A stretch of DNA of 64,000 bases, taken from Branchiostoma lanceolatum. Lineage: Eukaryota > Chordata > Leptocardii > Amphioxiformes > Branchiostomatidae. Numbering within the stretch: position 1 is the first letter of the stretch; each line of letters begins with the position of its first letter. The stretch lies in NCBI RefSeq assembly GCF_035083965.1, contig NC_089729.1, positions 565,501 to 629,500 of the forward strand, given 5' to 3'. The notes below the pieces were generated by a model that saw nothing but the letters and a program-made list of their open reading frames with translations, had not been told where the DNA came from and did no database searches. This document shows positions 10,413 to 22,800 of the stretch, one piece after another. The position numbers and the translations under genes are program-made.

Positions 10413-13400
10413 CCATAGATGTATGGATAATATGTCACCTGTATATATAGTCGAGAACAGTTGTGTAACTTATTGAATTATGAAAAATATATGCTGTATA
10501 TAGACTTGCGCTATCTTTTAAACATATCAAACAGCGCGATGGAATGTTATGTAAGAAAGGAACAATTTAGGCAAAGAATGATTGAAATGTCACCAGGGTC
10601 AGGATGAAAAAATGTAAACCAACTTACAATCGTTTGTTTTTAATTACTTCAGACAAGGAAATTAGTCTTCTAGACTTATCCAGGATAGTTTGCTGATATT
10701 TATAGTTTTGTGAGGTGAACAATTACTACACTTGTCCACAATGTGTGCGTACAATTGCCTTAGTTACCAAGAAAGATTTGGTTAAATGCATTTGCTGCAT
10801 TTTTTATTTGTTACTAACTCTGTTGTCAACGATGTATTTTGAGTATTTAAGAAGGAAATGTCTATATTTCTGTAAAGAATATATTTATGCATGTATGTAA
10901 TGATATATATTTATTAGAAGTACATGTATATGAAGACAGAAGATTCTAGACTAAAAGAATTGCAGTAAAATTGTGGAAACTATCTTATCTTCATCCATTG
11001 TGTACAACAGATGTGAAATCTCACCAAGTGGAGATGGAATGACTGGAAACACTGAAAGGAACATGATTAAACTGGCGTTAATCTCAGCGAATTCAAACCC
11101 ATGGTGTGGTGTGGTTTGTTTGTATTGCATACCCGGTAAACAGCATCAAGGTGCAATACACCAGGTTTGTACTGAAGAGTACAAGCTGCATATCCGGACA
11201 GAGTTGTTTGATCCACACACACCGGGAAGGACCCCTACTCTTTTCGATAAGTGTGTTGGGTTCTTTTACCTGCTCGAGGTGTGGCTCTCCTCAAACACGG
11301 GACCTCCATCTAATATCTTATCAGAGCGACGACCCTAACCGAAGCTAGGTACTCATTCCCATCTGCGTGAAGAAAGCGGTGATTGTTTCAGTGGTTTACT
11401 CCGTAGAGTTTCAAGTCTGTCAAAGCAAACTAGTTTCCCCCTTTTCTCAGCTTCCGGAAAGGTTTCACACATCGCGTTCTTTTCCAGTTCTGTATTTGGT
11501 AGGTAGAAGAAAGATAGTAACAATCAAGCAAAGGACGTCTCTTGGTAGTCCTTTGATATCGAAGATGACTGTGCAAAAATGACTTTGTCAGAGAACCCTC
11601 TCCTGCTTGTCTTGCTTCGCGGATAGCCACAATATCTAATAAGTTATACCTTTCTTTTCTTATCAAAGGACGTACAAAAGTGACAAATAAAGTACAAACA
11701 TAAAACGAAGCTACACAGGTAACGTTAATCGTCGTTTGCAGTGTTGGTACCTTCGCCAATGCCCTAGAGTAAACCCCCATGTTGTGACAGTGAATCTTGC
11801 CTAACATTGACCCTTGTCGGCCCGAGGCGCTGTCAAAGTAGCCCGGAAAACCTGGGTGCAGCGCCGCACAGACCCCGGTCTTTTCCCAGGCTGTGTTTCA
11901 TTTGGTAAGGCCACGTCAGCTCATTCACTTGGTTTTCAGACAATGTAGAACTGAAGTGAAGAAAGGGAACAAGTTAAAAGTGGTAGAAAATTTCAAATCA
12001 GGCTATATTCACTCCCTAGAACTGTGAAGTGCGTTTCATTCAGATACAAACTTTCCCCGCCAGTCAAAGTCAGGGTTTTGTGTTGAAGCCAGCATTGGAT
12101 TTTTGTTTTCATTCCCAGAACTAGGAGACAGATTTGGAGTGGGCCTGAAGTAGAATATAGAAAAAAATGTCAGATTATTAGGAGGTAAACTGGCTATACT
12201 CACTCACTGGAACTATCAAGTATGTAACTATGTAACGTTATCTATCAGCATAAAGGTAATTTTTTCCTCCGACTCATGCTTTTGTTTCGAAACCAGAATG
12301 ATATTTTTATTTTTTTCTCCTAAACCAAGAAATCTGTTTGATTTGGCCCGAAGTAGAAATAGTGTGGGAAGACAGAGGTTACATCACTACTTGGCCCGAT
12401 TTAGACCCTCCTTCTATTTATATCCTGCCCGGTATAACCCCTGACTCCTCTCTACCGAAGCGCAAATCAGAACCATATATCGGGACAAACTCGGGAAAAA
12501 ACAACACCTCTACAGAACAAGGCTGTTCTACAGGTGGATTTGGTCAACTTGTCACAACGTTTACAATAACAACACAAAGTAGAAATAGTATTTGGCCTCG
12601 CCCAAAGTCAACAGGTTTCCCTTTATCTATTATTCTAGAGATCCACGTGTTTGTAATCTGTTAAGTTTGAGGGGATCTACCTCGCAAATACGTCACACGG
12701 TGCGTTATCGAGCGAGGTGGGCAGAGAAAATCGCACACAATCAGACAGACGCACGAAGCACCAAGAACAGGGCAATCAGGGATGGCAGACTTCACCCCCT
12801 TGCCCTTCCAGTCCCCGCGGACAAAGGCAGCGTCGCTGTTTGGCGATGGCTGCATTGTGTGTACAGTGAATTCGATTGTTTATTTAGCACATATCAAAGA
12901 TACAAGTGAAAACAATGATACATTCATGATACAAATGAGCAAGGGTGGCCGAAAGCGTACAAGCATATATTTTGGCCACCCAGATAACTACGATTATAGC
13001 ATAAATGAAATAAACAAAATTAAGTGATAAATATCATAGAATGAAAATGTCAATTCACAGGATGAAACTAAACATAAGTGAAACTAAACATAGACATAGA
13101 GATTAACACAAAAGTTAACAGCTAATACTACAAAATAAGAGAACCCCAAAATTCCTAACTACAAGGTTATAATACAAGGAAAGTTTACTCATAGTTTACG
13201 TAACCAATCGCGGACACACACGAACGCACATAAGCTAGGTTAGTCACGGCAAAGAGAATACTATCACAGGCGTCTATACCCCCCTTGTCTCGGTTTGTTA
13301 CTGGTGGAGATTCCCTGATCCAAACGACCTAAAATGGACTGACGGTTATGACGGTGACAAGCATCCGTGTGCACCAGGTACTAGCATACAAGAGTTGATA

Positions 13401-13571
13401 AGACAGCGTTAGGTCATCTGGGTTTAAGGGTAAGTGTGTTTTGGGAATTTGATTCGACTTCCAGGGGACTGATTTCTCAAAAATGTTTGTGAAAGGTCAA
13501 GGTTTTCCATGTGGACGTCGGGGAAATAGATGATAAAACGCCGAGTTACGGCTCGGTCACATAATCATAAA
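10413..13571. other. intergenic, no gene seen
   Basis: AT-rich sequence with a reverse-oriented family A SINE (listed separately) and otherwise unassigned DNA. The stretch at 12000-12660 has recurring phrases such as TTTGGCCCGAAGTAGAAATA and GCCCGAAGTAGAA-like text, suggesting a decayed repeat. No exon with flanking splice sites and conserved-looking protein was found. Confidence 0.45.
11110..11350 (-). mobile_element. SINE (family A), reverse orientation, head missing
   Basis: Tail blocks TTTGTTTGTATTGCATACCC and CACCAGGTTTGTACTGAAGA come first. Then come body blocks TTCGATAAGTGTGTTGGGTT, GAGGTGTGGCTCTCCTC and CTAACCGAAGCTAGGTACTC. This is the reverse complement of the order at 17400-17665. 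Confidence 0.65.
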
Positions 13572-13722
13572 TCGTACTGGAGCAATGGCCTAGTGGGTAG
13601 AGTGTTCGCCTTGCACACGGTATATATAGGTCGTGAGTTGGATCCCCAGTCGGGTAATACCAAAGACTTTAAAAATGGTACATACTGCTTCCCTGCTTAG
13701 CACTCAGCATTTGGGGAAAAAG
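13572..13722 (+). mobile_element. tRNA-like SINE head (family C)
   Basis: GCAATGGCCTAGTGGGTAGA matches an A box, and GAGTTGGATCCCCAGTCGGG a B box, 50 bases apart. No acceptor-stem pairing was found, so this is a SINE head rather than a working tRNA gene. It abuts the inverted-repeat element at 13723. Confidence 0.5.
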
Positions 13723-14008
13723 GGTATGGAAGTTAAATACACACCACTAACTACCAGTTGACTAGCCCCCTGCTGTAGTGATTGCACAAAGTTGTGTGGC
13801 CCAAGGGCTCCTGAAACGGACATGGGCGCTGCAGTTTGCGATCGTAAGATTTCTGTTAAACGTTGGTTTAAGTCCTCCCACACCAGACGGTGCATAGGGC
13901 AGCGCCCATCTCCGTTTCAGTAGCCCTTGGGCCACACAACTTTGTACAATCACTACAGCAGGGGGCTAGTCCACTGGTTGTGGTGTGTGTTTAACTTCCA
14001 TACCCTTG
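13723..14008. mobile_element. MITE with long inverted arms
   Basis: Arms of over 100 bp: CTAGCCCCCTGCTGTAGTGA with GTGTGGCCCAAGGGCT on the left and their inverse on the right. The outer TATGGAAGTTAAATACACACC is also mirrored (GTGTGTTTAACTTCCATA). The central core is about 50 bp. A solo arm of the same element sits at 8445-8515. Confidence 0.75.
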
Positions 14009-14874
14009 AAATGATTTCTTCGGCTGCAAACTTAACCTAAACCACAAACATGAAAATACACAACTCATGCGGACTTGTCTATACGCACAAGTGTGACAGG
14101 GGCTTAACGCAGCTGGTACCTAGCAACCTCAAGTACAGAGCTTGCGATTTCCCAGATATACTGGCGTCATGTTTCTCAGCGTGAGTTCCTCCCACAAGGA
14201 CGAACTCCTCAGCACTTGATAAAGGACATGTCAACAGGGGAGCAGGTTGCATGCAGTGGAGAAGAATATCCTTGAAGTGGTGAAGCACTATCAGCGTAGC
14301 GTCTCAAGATTATGTTTGGCCTCCATCGAGAAGACCACAAACAAAGGAAGCAAGAAAGGACATAAAACAGCATGTTCGAGTTGTCCCAGGCATAGGCCTC
14401 TGAACATCCTTACAAATGTTGGTCTACATTTATATTTGGATATATCTTGTCAAATACAGTCACTAATATCAGTTTTTTTCTTTCTTAAAATAAAGGTAAA
14501 GAAAGTTAGCGAGAGGTCCACGAACAAAGAATACAAGAAGGGAGATAGAAAGGTATTTACAATTTACTGCAAACGTTATCTAGACGTATTTTACGCGTTG
14601 GTTAAAGACAATTATCAACATCAAGTTTCCTGTTGAAACTGACTGATTACAGCGCCACAACTGCTCTTGGTGGAGTGCATATTGGAGTATGGAACTCAGT
14701 CGAGATTCGAATTTCCGACCTAGTGGTGCAGGAGCAAATTTCTTCCCACTACCTTCCCTCTGCCCCCTCTCTTTGGGTCGACATTGAAACGTAGTGCTTG
14801 GGACCAGACTTGATATTCTTTCGATATCTGATAGCGCATGGAATACAGCTTCACTGCGTCTACGCGTTATAACG

Positions 14875-15661
14875 TTAGGGCCCTATCACACTTGTGCGTA
14901 TATTCCAGTGTGCGTGAGTTGCGCATTAACACTTTAAGTAAGGTTTGCGGGGGGAAAAGTTGTTTTCTATTTTGACCCACCGTTGTGCAACCTAGTGATC
15001 GAACCTAATAAATCACTTATTCGGTTGTAAACTTAACCTAAAGAGAGGAAACAAACACAACCAGCAAAGTGTACATAACATTTGATTTAAATAATCATTG
15101 AAATGCCCCACACAACTCTGTCAATTTTACATACACGTAAAAGTTCTACCTTTCGTTACTTGTGGAGGCGTCTTATTTGAATAACAGTTTTCGTAACTAC
15201 TTATATCAACGCAACCAAATTCACAGGGGAAATAATGGCTCTCAATGTCATGGCGTGTTCCAAAAGTAAAATTGTACAACAACAGGTCCTACCTGTCGTC
15301 ATTCATGTAGGCGTCTCCCCATAACAGTTTAAGTAAATACTGATATCAATGCAACCAAATACGCTCATAATTCGATTGGCATTAGTCTGGAGTGCGACAG
15401 GCATACGGTCGGCAGACGTTGTGTGCGTCCGGAATACGCTCAGCAAACGCACCTGATACGCAGCTATTCGCTGCAAGGATAACAGTATTGCGCACTTCAT
15501 ATCATACGTGTCTCATACACTGAATTCGTTACTCACACGCTATATGTGCGCCACGCATAACTCAAGAAATTTGATATTTTGAGCGTACAACTGCGTATTG
15601 TCAAAATATAATGCGGAACTCACACGGAATTGCTTATACGCACAAATGTGACAGGGCCTTA
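14875..15661. mobile_element. DNA-transposon-like element, TIR family AGGGCCCTGTCACAC (copy 1)
   Basis: It begins TTAGGGCCCTATCACACTTG and ends with the inverse, CAAATGTGACAGGGCCTTA. About 785 bp, non-coding; the internal sequence is AT-rich. Its right end directly abuts the left end of copy 2. A related end fragment (GCACAAGTGTGACAGGGGC) lies at 14076-14106. Confidence 0.7.
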
Positions 15662-15969
15662 GGGCCCTGTCACACTTGTGCGTGTGGCCTTTGCGTGTGA
15701 GTTGCGCGTTTACATTTTTTCCGTGCGCCGCCGTGCGCACAATACGCATATCACACGCATCTCGGTCGATTTGTGTAAGTTTTATGTACGCGGCCATACG
15801 CACAATATGTGTGAGGTACATCTAACATGTGAATAACGAAATGTGAGTCACACATTCGTCAAAACAATCGAAAAATCCCACAACTGTTGTGCGTACGGCT
15901 GCGTATTGTATTTTTTCTGTGCGCGGCTCACACGCGGCGTTTGTGCGCTCAAGTGTGACAGGGCCCTTA
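15659..15969. mobile_element. MITE, TIR family AGGGCCCTGTCACAC (copy 2)
   Basis: It begins TAGGGCCCTGTCACACTTGT and ends CAAGTGTGACAGGGCCCTTA. About 310 bp, with several internal GCGTATTGT/ACAATACGC-like inverted motifs and no open frame of note. It is back-to-back with copy 1. Confidence 0.75.
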
Positions 15970-16252
15970 AGGGGCTGTCATTCAAAGACTTATTCCACAA
16001 CCTTCAGACGCAGTGACCCCCCAGATGCGTCCCTGACACGCGCAGTGCCCGCGGGGCGAACGCGTAGCCTCTACCAGCGACGATGTGTGTCTTCATACCC
16101 GTGGTGCACGCTAGGCCGCGACTTTCCAGGCCCCTCCCCTTCAATAATAAAGAACGGTGGCATAGACACCGATTACGTACGGGTAAAACACTGATTGCGG
16201 CTGTCAGACACCACTGTAGCGACACAACACAGTAGACTACTGCTACAACACG

Positions 16253-16259
16253 TATAAAG
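16253..16259 (+). promoter_or_regulatory. TATA box of CYP gene 2
   Basis: TATAAAG, 84 bases before the ATG at 16343 and the clearest core-promoter motif upstream of the gene. A start site near 16285 would give a leader of about 60 bases. Confidence 0.55.
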
Positions 16260-16342
16260 GCAGCCTAATCTTAAACAAGTTGAAGGGCGGCTGCCTTTTT
16301 TAAGAAGGCACAATTGTCTTAACAAAAAGGAAGTCAGCAACC

Positions 16343-16784
16343 ATGGCAGTCTTTAAGGAGCAGCAGCCCTTTAAGACGTATACAGGAGGCGTTACGGGCG
16401 TCTTGGTGGTGGTTCTTGCCGTTCTGGTGGTCTGCGTGAGTCGGAAACGTCGTCGGGCGGGGAGGTTCCCCCCGGGGCCGCCCGCCTGGCCGCTCCTCGG
16501 GCACCTGCCGCTGCTGGGCCGCCGGCCGCACGTGCGGTTCTCGGAGTGGAGCCGGGAGTACGGGCCGGTGCTCGGGGTGGAGCTCGGGTCGCAGCGCGTC
16601 GTGGTGCTGAACGACTACGAGTCCGTGCGCGAAGCGCTGGTGGTGCAGGCCGAGGTCTTCTCCTCCCGACCGGACCTGTACCTCATGAGGCTCTTCAGCG
16701 ACGGGGGGAAAGGTATGGCCGGCGACTCTTGTATTCAACTGTACTTCATATGTTCACCACATCTACGGGGCTGAAGTATTGTTT

Positions 16785-16874
<90 letters not shown>

Positions 16875-19800
16875 GCGTGTGCGTTCGTGCGTGCGTGCGT
16901 GCGAGTGTGTGTGCGTATGTGTGACTGTGCATTTGTGTGTGTGACTGTGTATGACTGTGTATGACTGTGTGTGTGTGTGTGTGTTTGTACACGTGTGTGT
17001 GTGTGTGTGTGTGAGTGTGTGTATGTGCGTGTGTTTGCACGCGTGTGTGTGCATGTGTACGTGTGTGTGTGTCTGTCTGTCTGTCAGTGTGAGGATCCTT
17101 AGTGAAGGAGGAAAAGGTACCAACTGCTATTTTCTCACATTCAATTTTACTTCATAGAGTAATTTCTTATCGTTAGCTGGGTTGGTATGAACTAAGGCGG
17201 CCCTTACGTGACTACTGATTTACAGAGCGAGGCTGTAAGTTGGGTGACCGTCGTAGTCTTATCGATGGAATGTTTTGTGGCGTGCTTTAAAAGGGCACTG
17301 TGGCTTTGTGGTTAAGGTTGTTGACTCGGAACCGGGAGGTACTGAGTTCGAGTCCCTGACAGGCCCCGTGTTGTGCCCTTGGGGAATGCACTTTACACCT
17401 ATTTCTTCACTCGCCTCTGTTGTAAATGAGTACCTAGCTTCGGCTAGGGACGTCCCTCGGACAGGGGTCCCGTGTTTGAGGAGAGCCACACCTTGAGTAC
17501 GTTAAAGAACCCACCACACTTCTTGCTAAGAGTAGGGGGCCTTCCCGGTGTGTTGATTAAATAAATCTGTCCGGATATGCAGCTTGTACTGATCAGTACA
17601 AACCTGGTGTGTTAGGCCATGAGGTAGTTTATCGGATATGCAAAACAAGCAAACAAACAAACAAAATGTGTCTCTTCTTAAACATGGAACGTCCCCTCGA
17701 AAGAGTGCTTTTAGAATACTAGTAGCTGTTTATATGGTTATTTACACCCCTATATTTCATAGATAGAAAGCGAATTTTTGTACACTTTGTTTGTATTGTT
17801 GTCTTTTTAGTCATGCTTTTACATTTCCCATGATATCAAAATTATGAAATCAAGGGATGCACAGATCCAACTTAGGTCGCAGAGAGGTGAGAGCGCGATC
17901 GCCGTCCGGTGGAACTGGGGCAGTGGGGCACGAGCTTTTATTCATCACTGTTTATTTGCATGTTTCCTCACGTGCCGCGGTTCGGCCAGACGACTTGTGC
18001 TAGAAAACGGACATGTTGTGTAACTTTCGATGAACTTTGGCCACAAAGCCCACAGAATGCCCTAGTTCTTTTTGGGCGACGTCTCAAATGCACAGAACTG
18101 TCTGGACACCTACACAGCGCAGGTTGAGGTTTCAATACTACCATTTCTTTTAAGCTAGCTATAGTAAAGTACTGTTATCATTTTCACGTACAACAACCCA
18201 CCAGAAAGACGGTGTGGCGTAAGACGTTTGTGAAGATGATTTGTAGCAGGGCAGGATAAGACAATATTAAGCGCAACGACAATGGTAATGTCTTGTCAAG
18301 CCATACACACATAGATCAATCTAGGCCAACGAGAGCTGTGTGTGTGTGCGTCTGACAGTCTGCCTGTGTATGTGTGTCCGTGTGTGTCTGCCTGTGTGCG
18401 TGCGTGTGCCTGTGTGTGTGTGTCTACCTGTGTGTGTGTGTGTGTTTACCTGTGTGTGTGTGTGTGTGTTTACCTGTGTGTGTGTGCGTGTGTGTGTGTG
18501 TGTGTTTACCTGTGTGTGTGTGTGTGTGTGTGTGTTTACCTGTGTGTGTGTGTGTGTGTGTGTTTACCTGTGTGTGTGTGTGTGTGTGTTTACCTGTGTG
18601 TGTGTGTGTGTGTGTTTACCTGTGTGTGTGTGCGTGTGTCTGACAGTCTGCCTGTGAGTGTTGACTATTGTTCTTGATTATACCAAATAAAATGACTTAA
18701 GATGACAGTAACATCGATCCGATCGGAAATGGTTGTTCATGGCGGCTGTCACACTTGTGGGGACATATCAAGTCCGTATGAGTCCGCGTTAATTGTTTTT
18801 TGGTTTGATTGTTTTCGGCGAATCTAAAATGCATCCACAGATAAGTTACTATAGAGATTTACTTAACAGCCATAGAATACTCCATATCAATCCATGTTCA
18901 AAAACACTCATAAGGAACGTATGTCCTATCGTCAAAAATGTCAATACGGAATTTATACTTGATATACGCACAAGTGTGACAGCCCCCTATGACTTATAAC
19001 ATTTACTAAGTACATAATTCCACCAGGGTACATAATTCCGCCACCCTAAAAAGATACGTCCGACCAGATCTCCAAGCCAACGTCCCACAGTATAATGCAC
19101 GTCTGTATATCTAAACTGTGCATACCTGGGGTGCTGCACTAGAAATCTCTCAAACCCACTGGATATTTGAAGTTTCTTTTAACACAACCAGGAATCTCAC
19201 CTGCTGACGTTTCGGTGTCTATCAGACACCTTCTTCGGAGCTTCTGACTGGAGTACTGCTTCTCGCCGCTATTTTTCACTGTTTTTCAAAGTGGCGGATT
19301 TATGTAACCCGGCGGATTACCCGTTAATGGAGGTTACATAGATAATTTCTGTCCCAGGAATAAGTGGTGCAAAAGTTTTACAAACTTCCTAGCCACGTTC
19401 AAGTTCAACGAACGGCGTTGGCACCAACAAAGATTTCCACGTATTAACAGTTTCCGCTTGCGATCGCTAAGGGCAGAGAGTTCGGGACGCGTTGACCTCT
19501 GCTAGCTGAGGGAACCAAAAACCTGGTTTACGTGACGAAAACAATTGCGCCAAATCCGTCCCGATACGGAGAAATCGTCGTGAGAAGTTTGAATTGTACA
19601 CGTTAAAAACAAGGCTGCCGATTTCCAAGAACGTACGGCCAGTGGTAAATATTTTTTTCTAGCAAAACGGTACGATCCAAAACAGGACGTTCTGTCTGTC
19701 AATAGTCAACCCGATATCATACGGTAGGATGCGTTGTGAAGTTCGGTGAACTTGGTCTTGTAACCGGATATGGCCCTGGTGTTGGCCTTGTTTCTGAGAA

Positions 19801-22800
19801 AAATAGAACTGTCCCCTCTTTTGACAGACGGGCGGCACGTGCCTAATGCTCACAGCCGAGTGAGGAACAAATCTCTGTGGGGTCGTGGGGCGTAACGGCA
19901 GGGTGTTCGGCCCAGAACCCAGCGGTCCCGGGTGTGAATCCCGTGACGCCGCCTTGGGAAAGGCACTTTACACCACTTCCCTCACTCCAACCAGGTACAT
20001 GTAAAAATCCATTGACTAGGACAAACCTGGCCGCCAACAAAACGGTTACGTCACAAGTTTATACATATATATATGATATCTCACCGGACTAAGCCGTATT
20101 GCACTAAATTGTGAAATGCATTTGCGGAGTTGCGCAAACCGGCGCAATTACTCTCTTTTTGATGAATCTTAATCATTAAACTTTTGTACATTGGGTTTTA
20201 AGTCAATGGCTACACTACGATTTCTGATAAACTTATCTCGTATCTGATTTGACAATTCAAAGCTGCCGCAACAATTTTGCGCAATTACAGTAAGCACAGT
20301 CTAGTAAGATACCTGCTTAACCTTAAGCACACTGAATTAGCCGTTTGGCACCTAAAAAAAAATATAATGCTCTATTAGCTCTAGTGTTAGGCAGCAGGGA
20401 GAAGGTTAAGTTTACTTCGTGAATGATTTCATCAGATTGGAGAATGACTGAATAGCAAGTTTTTTTTTTGTTTTTTCGCAACCAAGAAGTATTTACATGA
20501 GCTGACAAATCTGTCACCTTTATATCAGGGCAATACTGCCTTGTTATCAGTAACACCTAGCCTAAGTGCGCTGTGAACCAGTCAGTATTGCCCTGATGAA
20601 GAGGACAGTCTAGACTGTCATCGAAACGTCGGCTCTTGTAGATACTTCCTATTCAGGTTGAAGAACCTTCCTATTCATGTTGAAGTCCACTATGCCAGTA
20701 CGAGAGGCCGGCCTAAGTGGATCACACGTAACCGTACACTGGCGTTCGGCCTTGTCCCGGCGAGAGTCGGGCCCGAGCACGCTATATCGGGGCGCCGTGC
20801 GGCCTGAGCGGGGTGAACTCAGGTCACAGCTGGGCAGGACCTGGATTTCAGGGACACCTGCCGACAGGAGGCAGCTGTGGACCTCTCCTCTTTCTCTCTC
20901 CTCCCCAATCTCTGTCTATTTCTGTTTCAATTTATCTATCTATCAATTTCTCTATCCCTATATATATTTCTTCATCTCTCTCCCTCTCTCTCTCTCCATT
21001 TCTCTATCTCTATCCATTTCTTTATCCATCCATCTATCCTCCTATCTTCCTATCTATCTTCCTATCTATCTTCCTATCTACCTTCCTATCTACCTTCCTA
21101 TCTATCTTCCTATCTATCTTCCTATCTATCTTCCTATCTCCCTTCCTATCGATCTTCCTATCTATTTTCCTATCTTCCTATCTGTCCATTTCTATTAATC
21201 CATTTATCTACTTTTCAAACAATTAAAAATACAATCAATCCAGTCTAGAGTCACTACGGACAGGGACCTTAGACCCGTTTTACACACGGGTTTTTGATGC
21301 GACTTGGAGTCGCCTCAGGCCTGTGCAAGAGGAACCCTAGGCCACTCAAGTAGCGTTTGGGGTCCATTGAGGTTATGTCATCGTGACCTTAACGGTCTTG
21401 AAGTTTGGCAAGGTGTACGTAAGATGTCCCCGTAGAGTCAAGTTTGTTTGACCTTAGTGTTGCTGATCGAGCATAAACTTAAGACGTCTGCAACCTCGAG
21501 ACGAAACTAAAGAAGCCACAATAAGGAGGCGACGAAGGAAAGGATGAGGGTGATTGATTATCTCCTTAGGAAGATGCGCGTCTTAGGCTAGTTCTTGGAC
21601 GTCTTCTGTTTGTCTCGCATGACCGGTAAACTGCCTTTAGGTGTAACACACTGGTTCTGTACAGTACGTGCAAGCTGCGTAAGACCGGACTGTAGGTTTG
21701 AGCCACTCACACCGGGATGGACCCTACTCTATTCGATAAGTGTGGTGGGTTCTTTAAGTTTAGCATGCACGAGGCGAGCTTCTCCTACAAAAAGGGGCAT
21801 TTAAGTGTCATCTGAGGGGACATCCCCAACCAAATCTGGGCACTCACTTACACCTGAGTCCAATGAGGAGAAAGGCGTCAATCACCTTTCCCAAGGGCAC
21901 GACATACGGGCCTGCTGGGGGTTCGAACCCAGAACCTTTAGATTCTAACTCCAACAACCCTAACCGTAAGACCACCTGAAGGTCTTTTCGCTTCTCTTGG
22001 CATTCAGCGCGATGGTCACTGAATGAATGAAGGAATGAATGAATGAATGGCTGAGTGAATGAATGAATGGCTGAGTGAATGAATGAATGAATGGATGAAT
22101 GAGTGAATGAATGAATGAATGAATAAATGGCTGAGTAAATGAATGAATGAATGAATGAATGAACAACTGATTGAATGAAGGAATAACTGATTGATTGAAT
22201 GAATGAATGAATGAATGGCTGGCTGGCTGAGTGAATGAATGAATGAATGAATGAATGGCTGAGTGAATAATGAATGAATGAATGAATGAATGAATGAATG
22301 AATGAATGAATGAATGAATGAATGAATGAGTACACTTCGAAAGCACACACATGTCGCCATGCGTGGAATTCTATTCTGTTGACAGGTGGAATACTTCAAC
22401 GCTAAAGAAACAATATTTTCTTTGTTTCCTCAGGAATCGGTCTGGCTCCTTACACGGCCAAGTGGAAGGCGCAGCGTCGCTTCACCGACAGAACCTTGAG
22501 ACGTCTTGGCATCGGCAAGGTCACCTTCGAGGGCAAGGTCATGCGCGAAGTCGATGACCTTGTCTCCACAATTAGTGACCAGCAGGGCGCCCCGTTTGAC
22601 CCCAAGTATCACGTAGGGGTGGGCGTGCTGAACATCATCTGCTCTCTGGTGTTCGGGGAACACTTCAAGCACGACGATCCCTTATTCCTGAAGCTGTTCA
22701 ACGCCTTGGAAGACATTTCCCGCTACGGGGGGTCCACGAAGCACCTGAACATTATCCCCGCCTTGCGGTACGTCCCGGTACTGAACCACGGCGCCGTTCG

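Larger units (their letters stand above)
16713..22433 (+). other. intron 1 of CYP gene 2
   Basis: A 5.7-kb intron packed with simple repeats and SINEs (listed separately): CT and GT tracts, a full SINE, a MITE, a CTATCTTC array and a GAAT array just before the acceptor (CTTTGTTTCCTCAG). No internal exon is recognised. Confidence 0.8.

Noticed and set aside
16783-18677. SLSL, HTHT and CVCV-rich frames
   Set aside because: Translations of CT and GT microsatellites in CYP gene 2 intron 1.
20813-22399. YLSSYLSS and HSFIHSFI repeat frames
   Set aside because: Translations of tetranucleotide microsatellites.
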